From Acetobacteraceae bacterium (GTDB lineage: Bacteria > Pseudomonadota > Alphaproteobacteria > Acetobacterales > Acetobacteraceae), in contig CANJJS010000044.1 in NCBI GenBank assembly GCA_947474705.1, positions 1 to 40,938 on the forward strand: DNA of 40,938 nt, given 5' to 3'. A program made the translations under genes and the position numbers. Under the pieces are notes generated by a model, which had not been told where the DNA came from, did not search any database, and worked only from the letters and a program-made list of their open reading frames with translations. This document shows positions 25,019-32,882 of the stretch, in pieces (positions within the stretch are counted from its first letter, which is position 1; every line of letters starts with the position of its first letter).

Positions 25019-25813
25019 ATGACCCCCTGGGAAGTCTACGCCATCCGTTACGCCCGTAACGACAACGCCAAACGCTCCACCAACTTCATCGGCGGCGACG
25101 CCCATGACGCCCCCATGCCGCTCGATTATTTCGTCTGGGCCATCAAACAAGGCTCGAGAACCATCATCCTCGACACCGGCTTCGACGAGCCCATGGGCAA
25201 GAAACGCAACCGCCAGTTCCTGCGCTCGCCCGCCGTGGGGCTGAAAGCCATCGGGGTCGAGCCGGACCAGGTCGACGACGTCATCCTGTCGCATCTGCAC
25301 TACGACCACTGCGGCAATTACGACATGTTCCCGCGCGCCAAATACCACGTGCAGGAAATCGAAATGGCCTATTGCACGGGCAAGTGCATGTGCCACGACG
25401 GTCTGCGCGGGCCGTTCGAGGAAGAAGACGTCGTCGCGATGGTCCGCAAAGTCTTCGCCCGCCGCGTCGTCTTCCACGATGGCGAGGGCCAGGTCGCCGA
25501 TGGCGTCACCGTCCACCATGTCGGCGGCCACTCGAAAGGCCTGCAATTCGCGCGCGTCTTCACCCAGCGGGGCTGGATGGTGCTGGCCTCCGACGCCAGC
25601 CATTTCTACGCCAATTTCGAAACGGGACGCGCCTACCCGACGCTGCACAGCCACGAAGACACGCTATGGGGCTACGAGAAGATGAAACGTCTGGCCAGCG
25701 CGCCGAACGCGATCATTCCGGGCCACGATCCGCTGGTCACCGAACGCTACCCCGCCGCCGGTCCGGGCCTGGAAGGCATCGCGCTGCGCCTGGATGTGGA
25801 ACCCAGGGCATGA
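25019..25813 (+). CDS. Metallo-beta-lactamase-fold hydrolase (AHL lactonase-like)
   Basis: 264 residues with a complete dinuclear zinc site: H92-x-H94-x-D96-H97 (SHLHYDHCGN), H171, D192 and H236. The layout is that of the N-acyl-homoserine-lactone lactonase (AttM/AiiA) branch, but lactonase activity is not proven; other small-ester hydrolases share it. The ATG at 25019 with AAGGA upstream is preferred over an in-frame ATG at 24995. The stop overlaps the HAD gene's start (ATGA). Confidence 0.89.
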   Translation: MTPWEVYAIRYARNDNAKRSTNFIGGDAHDAPMPLDYFVWAIKQGSRTIILDTGFDEPMGKKRNRQFLRSPAVGLKAIGVEPDQVDDVILSHLHYDHCGNYDMFPRAKYHVQEIEMAYCTGKCMCHDGLRGPFEEEDVVAMVRKVFARRVVFHDGEGQVADGVTVHHVGGHSKGLQFARVFTQRGWMVLASDASHFYANFETGRAYPTLHSHEDTLWGYEKMKRLASAPNAIIPGHDPLVTERYPAAGPGLEGIALRLDVEPRA

Positions 25814-26517
25814 CGGAAGAAGCCGCCGCGTTCCTGCGGATGCGGCGGCATCCGTTGCGCATGGCGATCTTCGATTGCGACGGTGTTCTGATTGACAGCG
25901 AAACGCTCAGCAACCGGGTCGCCGCGGGCATGTTGTCCGAAGCCGGCTGGGCCATGACCGAGGCCGAATGCGAACAGCGTTTCATTGGCCTGACCTTCAG
26001 CACGATGCAACGCGCCGCCGAGGCCCATCTCGGCCGCGCGCTTGGCACGGACTGGGTATCCCGCCTGGTCGCCCGCACCGTGGACACCATGGCCCGCGAA
26101 GTCGAACCCATGCCCGGCGCCCGCGAGGCCCTGGACGCCGTGTCCCGCCACGGCCTGGCCTGGCGGATCGCGTCGAACTCTTCCCATTTGGAAATGAACG
26201 CGAAATTCGGCCGCGCCGGCTGGCTGGACCTGGTCGCCGGGCGCGTCCATTCCGCCGCCGAGATCGTCGCCCGCGGCGGTGCCGCGAAACCCGCCCCGGA
26301 TGTGTATCTCGCCGCCGCCGAAGCCGAAGGCATCCCCCCCGCCCACTGCCTGGTGGTGGAAGACAGCGCCGCCGGCGCCACCGCCGCCCGCGCCGCCGGC
26401 ATGGATTGTCTGGGCTTTTCCCGCCACGGCGACAACCCTCGCTTGCGCGAGGCCGGCGCGGTGTTGTTTCATTCCATGCACGATTTTCCGGTGTTGCTGC
26501 GGAAGGCGCTGATATGA
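25810..26517 (+). CDS. HAD-superfamily phosphatase (beta-phosphoglucomutase-like)
   Basis: 235 residues. Motif I FDCDGVLID contains nucleophile D22 and D24; motif II is IASNSS; motif III KPAPDVYL; motif IV VVEDSAAG. An alpha-helical cap between motifs I and II (about 30-105) puts it in the subfamily with phosphoglycolate phosphatase and beta-phosphoglucomutase. The ATG at 25810 overlaps the preceding stop. Likely substrate is a small phosphorylated metabolite; unknown. Confidence 0.9.
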   Translation: MTEEAAAFLRMRRHPLRMAIFDCDGVLIDSETLSNRVAAGMLSEAGWAMTEAECEQRFIGLTFSTMQRAAEAHLGRALGTDWVSRLVARTVDTMAREVEPMPGAREALDAVSRHGLAWRIASNSSHLEMNAKFGRAGWLDLVAGRVHSAAEIVARGGAAKPAPDVYLAAAEAEGIPPAHCLVVEDSAAGATAARAAGMDCLGFSRHGDNPRLREAGAVLFHSMHDFPVLLRKALI

Positions 26518-26551
26518 GCCGAACCTCTTCCCCTCATCGCGACCCGCCCCC

Positions 26552-26992
26552 ATGCTGACCGCGCTCTACCCCTGGATCAAATCGCTCCACATTATATCCA
26601 TGGTCGCCTGGATGGCCGGCATGTTCTATCTGCCGCGCCTCTACGTCTATCATTGCGGCACCAAACCCGGCTCGACGGACAGCGAGCGTTTCAAAACCAT
26701 GGAATACCGGTTGTTGCGGCAAATTATCAATCCCGCGATGATCGCGACCTTCGTGTTCGGGATTTTGCTGGTGCTGACGCCGGGGGTCATCGACTGGTCG
26801 GCGGGCTGGTGGTGGGCGAAGCTGGCCTGCCTGTTCCTGATGACCGGCTTCCACGGCGCCATGTCGAAATGGCGCCGTGAATTCATGGAAGACCGCAACA
26901 CCAAATCCGAGCGGTTCTACCGGATCGCCAACGAAGTCCCGACGATCCTGCTCATGGTTATCGTTGTCATGGTGATCGCGCGCCCCTTCTGA
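26552..26992 (+). CDS. hemJ: Protoporphyrinogen IX oxidase HemJ
   Basis: 146 residues, four hydrophobic helices. The N-terminal WIKSLHIISMVAWMAGMFYL holds the conserved histidine of the family, and PRLYVYH follows. HemJ oxidises protoporphyrinogen IX to protoporphyrin IX in the penultimate step of heme synthesis and is the usual form in alphaproteobacteria lacking HemG/HemY. The stop codon lies in the first unit of a 16-bp tandem repeat. Confidence 0.94.
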   Translation: MLTALYPWIKSLHIISMVAWMAGMFYLPRLYVYHCGTKPGSTDSERFKTMEYRLLRQIINPAMIATFVFGILLVLTPGVIDWSAGWWWAKLACLFLMTGFHGAMSKWRREFMEDRNTKSERFYRIANEVPTILLMVIVVMVIARPF

Positions 26993-27024
26993 CTCGCGCC
27001 CCTTCTGACTCGCGCCCCTTCTGG
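26979..27024 (+). repeat. 16-bp tandem repeat at the hemJ 3' end
   Basis: Nearly three copies of CGCGCCCCTTCTGACT (26979-26994, 26995-27010, then a partial unit 27011-27022). The first unit encodes the last residues R-P-F and the stop of hemJ. It looks like recent slippage duplication. Confidence 0.85.
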
Positions 27025-27046
27025 CGCGCGAGCCTCTCTCCAGGCC

Positions 27047-27793
27047 TCACGTCATATACGCCCCGCCATTCACATGAATCGACTGCCCCGTCACATACCG
27101 CGCCAGGCCGGAGCACAAATACGCCACCATCCCAGCGATTTCCTCCGGCCGCCCACGCCGCCCCAACGGCGAATCCGGCAGTACGGAGCGGCTGCGGTTG
27201 CCGCCCGCCGCGAACCCCCGCACCGTCTCAATCGAACCCGGCACAACCGTGTTCACGGTGATGTTATACTGCGCCAGTTCTTTCGCGAGGCCCCGCGTCA
27301 GGCCCGTCATCCCCGCCTTCGCGGCGATCGCGTGCACCCGCCCCATCGACCCCACAAAGGAAGAAATCCCGCCGAGATTGACGATCGTGCCTCCCCCCGC
27401 GGCGATGATATGCGGCGCGGCGGCGTGCGCGCAGTAAAACGCCCCGTCGATCGTCGTCCCCATGATCTCCCGCCATTCCGCCGGCGTCATGTCCAGGAAT
27501 TTGGTCTGGCGCCGCACCGAGGCATTATTGACCAGCACATCCAGCCGTCCGAATCGTTTCACCGTCGCCTCGACCAGGCCCGAAGCCGCCGCGTCGTCCG
27601 AAATATCCGCCATATGCGTGTCCGCGTCGGACCCGGCCTCGCGTACCAGCCGAGCCGTTTCCTTCGCGTCATGCTCCGACTGCCGCGCCGTCGTCATGAT
27701 CCGGTATCCATCGGCCGCCAGAGCCAGGCAAATCGCCCGCCCAATATTCAACGCGCTGCCCGTCACCAGCGCCACTTTCGCTTCGTCCGCCAC
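27047..27793 (-). CDS. SDR-family oxidoreductase with atypical active site
   Basis: 248 residues with a Rossmann fold: nucleotide-binding TGSALNIG (11-18), NNAS (89-92) and a C-terminal YVTGQSIHVNGGAYMT. The usual catalytic YxxxK reads A-I-A-A-K (A155 to K159), so the lysine stays but the tyrosine is missing, with H154 beside it. I recall relatives annotated as 3-oxoacyl-ACP reductases with the same RxHxxxAK pattern, so this is probably a subfamily trait. Divergent from the carboxymuconolactone decarboxylase-like gene, 91 bp away. Substrate unknown. Confidence 0.88.
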   Translation of the reverse strand: MADEAKVALVTGSALNIGRAICLALAADGYRIMTTARQSEHDAKETARLVREAGSDADTHMADISDDAAASGLVEATVKRFGRLDVLVNNASVRRQTKFLDMTPAEWREIMGTTIDGAFYCAHAAAPHIIAAGGGTIVNLGGISSFVGSMGRVHAIAAKAGMTGLTRGLAKELAQYNITVNTVVPGSIETVRGFAAGGNRSRSVLPDSPLGRRGRPEEIAGMVAYLCSGLARYVTGQSIHVNGGAYMT

Positions 27794-27884
27794 CGTCCCA
27801 ACTCCTTATCCGAAGCCCCCATTGGACAGCGAAAGCCGGTTGGTGTGCAATGGCGCCTCAACCGGCCCCAACAGGAGGAATCCC

Positions 27885-28208
27885 ATGGCTACCCCACCGT
27901 CCGCGTCCCGCGACGCCGTCCGCGCCGTCGTCCCCAAAATGATCGACCTGACCGAGAAAGTTCTGTTCGGCGACGTCTGGGAACGCCCCAACCTCTCCAA
28001 GCGCGACCGCAGCCTGATCGTCTGCGCGACCCTGATCGCCACCTACCGCCCCGAGCAACTGAAGGGCCATCTGCAACGCGCCCTGGATAACGGCGTCACC
28101 AAGGACGAGATTTCCGAGATGATCACCCATCTCGCCTTCTATTCCGGCTGGCCCGCGTCGATGACCGCCGCCAACATCGCCAAAGATATTTTCGCCGCCA
28201 ACCCCTGA
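27885..28208 (+). CDS. Carboxymuconolactone decarboxylase-family protein
   Basis: 107 residues, mostly alpha-helical; C47, the LKGHL segment with H62 and the HLAFYSGWP motif fit the CMD family. True CMD acts in protocatechuate breakdown, but small stand-alone members often have other or unknown functions. The ATG at 27885 has a perfect AGGAGG upstream, ruling out the longer open frame from 27462. A strong hairpin follows the stop. Confidence 0.89.
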   Translation: MATPPSASRDAVRAVVPKMIDLTEKVLFGDVWERPNLSKRDRSLIVCATLIATYRPEQLKGHLQRALDNGVTKDEISEMITHLAFYSGWPASMTAANIAKDIFAANP

Positions 28209-28216
28209 TCCGAACG

Positions 28217-28240
28217 CCCGGCGCGGCACGCCGCGCCGGG
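28217..28240 (+). terminator. Strong hairpin after the CMD-family gene
   Basis: A perfect inverted repeat (CCCGGCGCGGC / GCCGCGCCGGG) begins 8 bp after the stop. The trailing sequence (TCATTCCCCC) has little T, so it is a weak match to an intrinsic terminator; it may separate the CMD-family gene from the dehydrogenase gene 31 bp further on. Confidence 0.5.
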
Positions 28241-28271
28241 TCATTCCCCCATAAATGGAGACCATCGAAAA

Positions 28272-29222
28272 ATGAAGGCGGGTTTCATCGGCCTCGGCAC
28301 CATGGGCGCCAACATGGCGGCCAATCTGCAAAAGGGCATCCAGAAAGACGGACATACCGTCCACGTGTTCGACGTCCGCAAGGAAGCCGCGGCGCCGCAC
28401 ATCAAAAACGGCGCCATCTGGGCCGACTCGCCCGCCGCCATCGGCGCGGAATGCGACGTGGTGTTCTCCTCGCTGCCCGGTCCCGTCGAGTTCGACGCGG
28501 TGTCCTTCGGCCCCAACGGTCTGCTCTCCACCATCCGCAAGGACGCGGCCTATTTCGATCTGACCACGAACTCGCCCACGACTGTTCGTAAGGCGCACGA
28601 GGAATACGCCAAAAAGGGTGCCTTCCTGTTCGACGCCCCCGTCAGCGGCGGCCCGCGCGGCGCCAATACCGGTAAGCTCGCGATTTGGTGCGGCGGCGAC
28701 GAGGACGTGTTCGAGAAATGGTACCCGACCCTCTCCGCCATCGGCGATCAGGCCCGCTATATCGGTCCGATCGGTGCCGGCTCCGTCGCGAAACTCGTGC
28801 ATAACTGCTACGGCTACATCGCCACCGCCGCCGCCGCCGAAGTCTTCTCCATGGGCGTCAAAGCCGGCATCGAACCCCTCGCGATCTGGGAAGCCGTCCG
28901 CCAGGGCGCCATCGGCCGCCGCGGCGCCTTCGACTCGATGACCGACCAGTTCCTGCCCAACAAATACGAACCGCCAGCCTTCGCGCTCCGCCTCGCGCAC
29001 AAAGACGTCTCCCTGGCCACCGCCCTGGGCCGCGAACTGAACGTCCCCATGCGCCTCGCGAACCTGGCATTGGCCGACCTCTCCGAAGGCCTGAACCGTG
29101 GCTGGGGCAACCGAGACTCCCGCTCCATCATGGTCCTCCAAACCGAACGCGCCGGCGTCAAAGTCGAAGTCGACCCGCAACGCCTGACCGAGGCGCTGGA
29201 AAACAAGGCCAAGAACGGGTGA
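28272..29222 (+). CDS. Beta-hydroxyacid dehydrogenase (3-hydroxyisobutyrate dehydrogenase family)
   Basis: 316 residues. N-terminal Rossmann motif GLGTMGANM (7-15), substrate-site DAPVSGG (121-127) and catalytic K174 (GSVAKLVHN) define an NAD(P)-dependent beta-hydroxyacid dehydrogenase such as 3-hydroxyisobutyrate, tartronate-semialdehyde or related acid dehydrogenases. The ending is slightly longer than the family average. The neighbouring SDR and CMD-family genes suggest a small catabolic cluster, but the substrate is not clear. Confidence 0.91.
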   Translation: MKAGFIGLGTMGANMAANLQKGIQKDGHTVHVFDVRKEAAAPHIKNGAIWADSPAAIGAECDVVFSSLPGPVEFDAVSFGPNGLLSTIRKDAAYFDLTTNSPTTVRKAHEEYAKKGAFLFDAPVSGGPRGANTGKLAIWCGGDEDVFEKWYPTLSAIGDQARYIGPIGAGSVAKLVHNCYGYIATAAAAEVFSMGVKAGIEPLAIWEAVRQGAIGRRGAFDSMTDQFLPNKYEPPAFALRLAHKDVSLATALGRELNVPMRLANLALADLSEGLNRGWGNRDSRSIMVLQTERAGVKVEVDPQRLTEALENKAKNG

Positions 29223-29245
29223 ACCCGGCGAGGGGCCGGAGCCCC

Positions 29246-29487
29246 GGGGAGACCCCGGGGCTTTGCCCCGGACCCCACGGGGGCGCTGCCCCTCGACCCC
29301 GCCAAGGCAGGGCCTTGGATGCCATCTTTTGGCTGAGATGAAGAAGGGGGCCTACCGAGGCGGTTCAACCGCCACCGTAGGCCCCCTTCTTCATCTCAGC
29401 CATTAAACGGGTCCAGGGCCCCCGCCCTGGTGGGGTCGAGGGGCAAAGCCCTCGCGGGGTCTGGGGCAGCGCCCCAGCGTCTCCCCA
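29246..29487. repeat. Composite palindromic repeat, copy 2 (inverted)
   Basis: Fills most of the gap 29223-29555. Related to the copies at 5541 and 37144 but in the opposite orientation: the GATGCCATCTTTT segment lies to the left here. The centre has perfect 26-bp arms, 29330-29355 and 29377-29402. The loop holds its own palindrome, GGCGGTTCAACCGCC, different in sequence from that of copy 1. The outer halves again carry small hairpins (GGGGCTTTGCCCC on the left, GGGGCAGCGCCCC on the right). Confidence 0.93.
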
Positions 29488-29555
29488 AGGCACCGGACCC
29501 TTGCCAGGTTCCCCCGATCTGGCCTAGCTCCCGCGCCGCGGTCTGGGGTTTGGGG

Positions 29556-30575
29556 ATGAAGGTCGGCCTGTATTTGGGGACGTTGTTCGGGATTGTGTTG
29601 GCCATCGCGTTGATCGCGATGAACGATGCCGAGGCGGTGTTTGGGTTGTTCGCCCGCGTTGGGTTGGGTTTGGTGCCCATCTGCGCCGTCCGTGCCGCCA
29701 TCATTCTCCTTTGTTCCGGCGCCTGGGCCATGTTGCACACCGATCTCCGGGGCATCGCCTGGGCCGTTTGGCCACTGATTCGCTCGATCCGCGAGGGCAT
29801 CAATGTCTTGTTGCCGGTGGCGACGATCGGCGGCGAGATCGCGGGCGCCCGGCTTCTTACCTTCTGGGGCGTGCCGGCGAGCGTGTCCGGCGCGGGAATT
29901 CTGGTCGATTTGCTGTTGCAGGCGGTGGGGCAGGCGATATTTGCCTTGGCCGGCGTTTTATTGCTGACGCGGGTCGCGGGCACGGAAACTCTGACCCGCT
30001 GGGTTTTGCTGGGCATCGGCGTCGGATTTCTGGCGCTGGTGGGATTTTTCGTGGCGCTCCGCTTCGACGGGATCGGTCGCATCGGCCGGTTTGTCGCGGC
30101 GCGTGTCGCGGCCTGGTCGCGAGAGGGCTCCGAACGCTTCCTGGTCAATCCGGCCCGGCTGGCGGAGGCCTTGGCGGCGATCTGGCGGCGGCCCAGAGAT
30201 GTCTGGGCCTCGGCCGGCTTGCATGTGGCGGCGTGGCTTTTGGGGACGTTGGAGATCTGGATCGCACTGCGCTGGATGGGCCACGACGTGTCGCTGGCCG
30301 ACGCGATGATCCTGGAGAGTCTGGGCCAGGCCGTCCGAGGCGCCGCGTTTCCGGTCCCCGGCGGGATCGGGGTGCAGGAAGGCGGGTTCGTGCTGCTGGG
30401 CCAATTGATGGGAATCGACGCGCAGACCGCGATTGCCTTGTCGCTGGTGAAGCGCGTGCCGGACATTGTTTTGGGCCTGCCGGCGCTGTTCGCGTGGCAC
30501 TGGCTTGAAGGGCGGCGGAAGAATGCCCTACCACCTCCTTTCCCCGGCCTCGCGCCGTTGAACGACACACACTGA
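29556..30575 (+). CDS. HpnL-like membrane protein (lysylphosphatidylglycerol synthase TM-region family)
   Basis: 339 residues with about eight membrane helices. The C-terminal PGGIGVQEGGFVLLG followed by IALSLVKRVPDIVLGLPAL matches HpnL proteins, often found with hopanoid genes and implicated in hopanoid transport or trafficking. The open frame extends back into the repeat (29430), but that part reads repeat sequence, so the ATG at 29556 is chosen; no strong ribosome-binding site precedes it. No hopanoid cyclase is in the window, so the role is by similarity only. Confidence 0.85.
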   Translation: MKVGLYLGTLFGIVLAIALIAMNDAEAVFGLFARVGLGLVPICAVRAAIILLCSGAWAMLHTDLRGIAWAVWPLIRSIREGINVLLPVATIGGEIAGARLLTFWGVPASVSGAGILVDLLLQAVGQAIFALAGVLLLTRVAGTETLTRWVLLGIGVGFLALVGFFVALRFDGIGRIGRFVAARVAAWSREGSERFLVNPARLAEALAAIWRRPRDVWASAGLHVAAWLLGTLEIWIALRWMGHDVSLADAMILESLGQAVRGAAFPVPGGIGVQEGGFVLLGQLMGIDAQTAIALSLVKRVPDIVLGLPALFAWHWLEGRRKNALPPPFPGLAPLNDTH

Positions 30576-30605
30576 CGGCCTGCCGGGCCGAAGGATATCG
30601 AGCAT

Positions 30606-31706
30606 ATGGACGCGACCGAGCAGACCGCCGCCCCCATGGGAGTCGTGAACTCCTGGAACGAATGGGACCCGCTGGAGGAGATCATCGTCGGCCGGCTGGA
30701 AGGCGCGGCGATCCCACCTTACCACGTCACCGTGACCTTCAACGTGCCGACCTTCACCGCGAAGCTGCACCGCCTCGTCGCGGGCTTCAAATACCCGAAA
30801 TGGATGGTGAAGCGGGCACAGACGGAACTGGACGGGTTCATCCATATTCTGGAAGCCGAGGGCATCAAGGTTCGCCGCCCCGACATCATTCCCCACACCA
30901 AACGCTTCCGCACACCCGCCTGGTCGTCCACCGGGTTCTGCATTTCCTGCCCGCGCGACCTGTTCCTGGTGATTGGCGACGAGATCATCGAGACCCCGAG
31001 TTGCTGGCAGTCGCGGTATTTCGAGGGCGATGCCTACCGGACCCTGTTCAAGGAGTATTTTCGCCAGGGCGCGCGCTGGTCGGCGGCGCCGCGGCCGCAA
31101 TTGTTGGACGATTTGTACAATCTGGATTATTCGATTCCGGCCAAGGGCGAACCGTTACGTTACACGATCACGGAATGGGAACCGGTCTTCGACGCCGCCG
31201 ATTTCGTGCGGTGCGGCCGGGATTTGTTCGTGACGCAGAGCAACGTGACCAACCTCGCGGGGATCGAGTGGTTGCGGCGGCATCTGGGCGACAAATTCCG
31301 GGTGCATGAGATCGTTTCGACCTGTCAGCAGCCCATGCACATCGACAGTTCGTTCATTCCTCTGTGTCCCGGCAAGGTGCTGGTCAATCCGGATTATGTC
31401 GATATCGCGAAACTTCCGGCGGTTCTGAAGAAATGGGATGTGCTGATCGCGCCGCGTCCCGATCCGGTGGAGGGGATCATGTCGAAAATCTCGATGTGCA
31501 GCCCCTGGACCAGCATCAACACGCTGATGCTCGACGAAAAGCGCGTGATCGTCGATAGCTCGCAGCCGACGCTGATCAAGGCGTTCAAGGACTGGGGGTT
31601 CGAGCCGATCGCCTGTCCGTTCCTGAGCTATGGGCCGTTCGGCGGGGCGTTCCACTGCGCGACGCTGGACGTGCGCCGGCGCGGGGGTTTGCAGTCGTAT
31701 TTTTAA
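30606..31706 (+). CDS. Glycine amidinotransferase-family enzyme
   Basis: 366 residues of the arginine:glycine / inosamine-phosphate amidinotransferase family (pentein fold). The catalytic set is D196/D199 (FDAADF), H245 (QPMHIDSSF) and the nucleophilic C351 (GGAFHCATLDVRR). It should move an amidino group from arginine to an amine such as glycine (giving guanidinoacetate), taurine or an aminated cyclitol. AAGGA precedes the ATG. It starts 30 bp after the HpnL-like gene, so they may be cotranscribed; a guanidino-containing lipid or osmolyte is a possible link but is speculation. Confidence 0.91.
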   Translation: MDATEQTAAPMGVVNSWNEWDPLEEIIVGRLEGAAIPPYHVTVTFNVPTFTAKLHRLVAGFKYPKWMVKRAQTELDGFIHILEAEGIKVRRPDIIPHTKRFRTPAWSSTGFCISCPRDLFLVIGDEIIETPSCWQSRYFEGDAYRTLFKEYFRQGARWSAAPRPQLLDDLYNLDYSIPAKGEPLRYTITEWEPVFDAADFVRCGRDLFVTQSNVTNLAGIEWLRRHLGDKFRVHEIVSTCQQPMHIDSSFIPLCPGKVLVNPDYVDIAKLPAVLKKWDVLIAPRPDPVEGIMSKISMCSPWTSINTLMLDEKRVIVDSSQPTLIKAFKDWGFEPIACPFLSYGPFGGAFHCATLDVRRRGGLQSYF

Positions 31707-31707
31707 G

Positions 31708-31731
31708 AGCGCTTCGCCGGCGGCGAACGCT
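31708..31731 (+). terminator. Hairpin just after the amidinotransferase gene
   Basis: AGCGCTTCGCC pairs with GGCGAACGCT with one bulged base, 2 bp after the stop. No T tract. The rest of 31707-31877 shows no gene. Confidence 0.35.
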
Positions 31732-31877
31732 GGCCTGACCCTCTGACGGGCGAGATCGACGAAGGCCTTGGTGCTGGCGAACCGGGCCGCCGTGCCGGGC
31801 ATGAACCGAAGACACGGCCCGCGGCCGTCGCGGCCCGGGAAAAACCCGCCGGGAAAATCGATCCGGGGTTCGCGACA

Positions 31878-32618
31878 TCATGGCGCGTAGCCGAACCGCT
31901 CCAGGAACGGTCCGAACACGCGCGCCAGTTCGCCCTGGACCTGACCCGGCAGTTCGAACCATTTGCCTTCCGAGGTGTCCCCGATATGCGGGCCCAGAAT
32001 TTGGGTAACCCGATCCATGGGGTGCTCGCCGACCATGGTCACGCGCTCCGGCGGCAGGGTGCTCAGGCTCCGCGCGAACGCCCGCACCGCGTCCGTTTCG
32101 TACCGGCGGAAAATCCCTTGGGCGGCCTCCGGCGCCACCGCCAGACCCAGCCACGCGGCGACCCGGTCCACCATGGCGGGATCCTCGAAGAACCGGTCCT
32201 CGTAGCGCAGCAACGGATACCCCTCCGCCGCCAGCCGCGTCATCCGCGCGCAGTCGTTCAGCAGCCAGGCCACGGTCTGGTTCAAAGGCGCGCGAAAACG
32301 TTGCGCCATGGAGATCGCGGCGTCGCGCGGGTCGCGGAGACTGAGGACGATTTTCGCGCCCTCCGCCTTCAGCCAGGCATCCAGCGCCTCGCTCCCATGG
32401 TGCGATTTCAGCACCAGCGTCCGTCCGGTCCGCTCCGCCTCGGGCGGCAGTTGCGCGGGTTCGTCGGCGTAACCGGTGACGATCCGGTCCTCGCCCGCCG
32501 CGGCGAGAACCAGTTCGCGGGCGACGTTGAACACCCAGGTGGAGGCGCTGCCATGGAGGCCGATCGTCGCGACGGGGGCGGGCCGGGGGAGGGCAGGGGT
32601 CTCAACGCGATCTGTCAT
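31878..32618 (-). CDS. Sulfotransferase-like protein
   Basis: 246 residues. A 5'-phosphosulfate-loop-like HGSASTW (22-28) near the N-terminus and the 3'-phosphate-binding VLSLRDPRDAAIS (91-103) are the two PAPS-binding elements of sulfotransferases; PLLRYEDRFF fits the family as well. The first motif lacks the usual lysine (PKSGTTW type), so activity is uncertain. The frame stays open to 33230, but only the part from the ATG at 32618 looks like the family. Stands alone, divergent from the PEP-CTERM gene. Confidence 0.82.
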   Translation of the reverse strand: MTDRVETPALPRPAPVATIGLHGSASTWVFNVARELVLAAAGEDRIVTGYADEPAQLPPEAERTGRTLVLKSHHGSEALDAWLKAEGAKIVLSLRDPRDAAISMAQRFRAPLNQTVAWLLNDCARMTRLAAEGYPLLRYEDRFFEDPAMVDRVAAWLGLAVAPEAAQGIFRRYETDAVRAFARSLSTLPPERVTMVGEHPMDRVTQILGPHIGDTSEGKWFELPGQVQGELARVFGPFLERFGYAP

Positions 32619-32764
32619 CGTCGGCCTCTTGGGTGCACTGGCCGGCGCGCATGGCGGTCCGAGAACCGGCGCGGGACGTGGTCTCCACGCCAAAATACGC
32701 CACATCCCTTGCCAAAGATACGCCTGGGCGTTGCCTGCCCCAAAATCGGCGCGCCGTTTCAATC

Positions 32765-32793
32765 TTGACGCAAAGTGGCCGACAGTGTAAATT
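32765..32793 (+). promoter_or_regulatory. Sigma-70-type promoter candidate for the PEP-CTERM gene
   Basis: TTGACG (32765-32770), a 17-bp spacer, then TAAATT (32788-32793), about 90 bp upstream of the ATG at 32883. The -35 matches consensus at five of six positions and the -10 at four of six; the surrounding DNA is AT-richer than average for the window. The rest of 32619-32882 shows no gene. Confidence 0.5.
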
Positions 32794-32882
32794 TTCGTCA
32801 CCAGATGCGACGTAGCCGCATTATTAAAATGCATCCAGCTTCGCGATTCAGCGCGCGACCGGATTTGAATTGAGGTTTTCCC

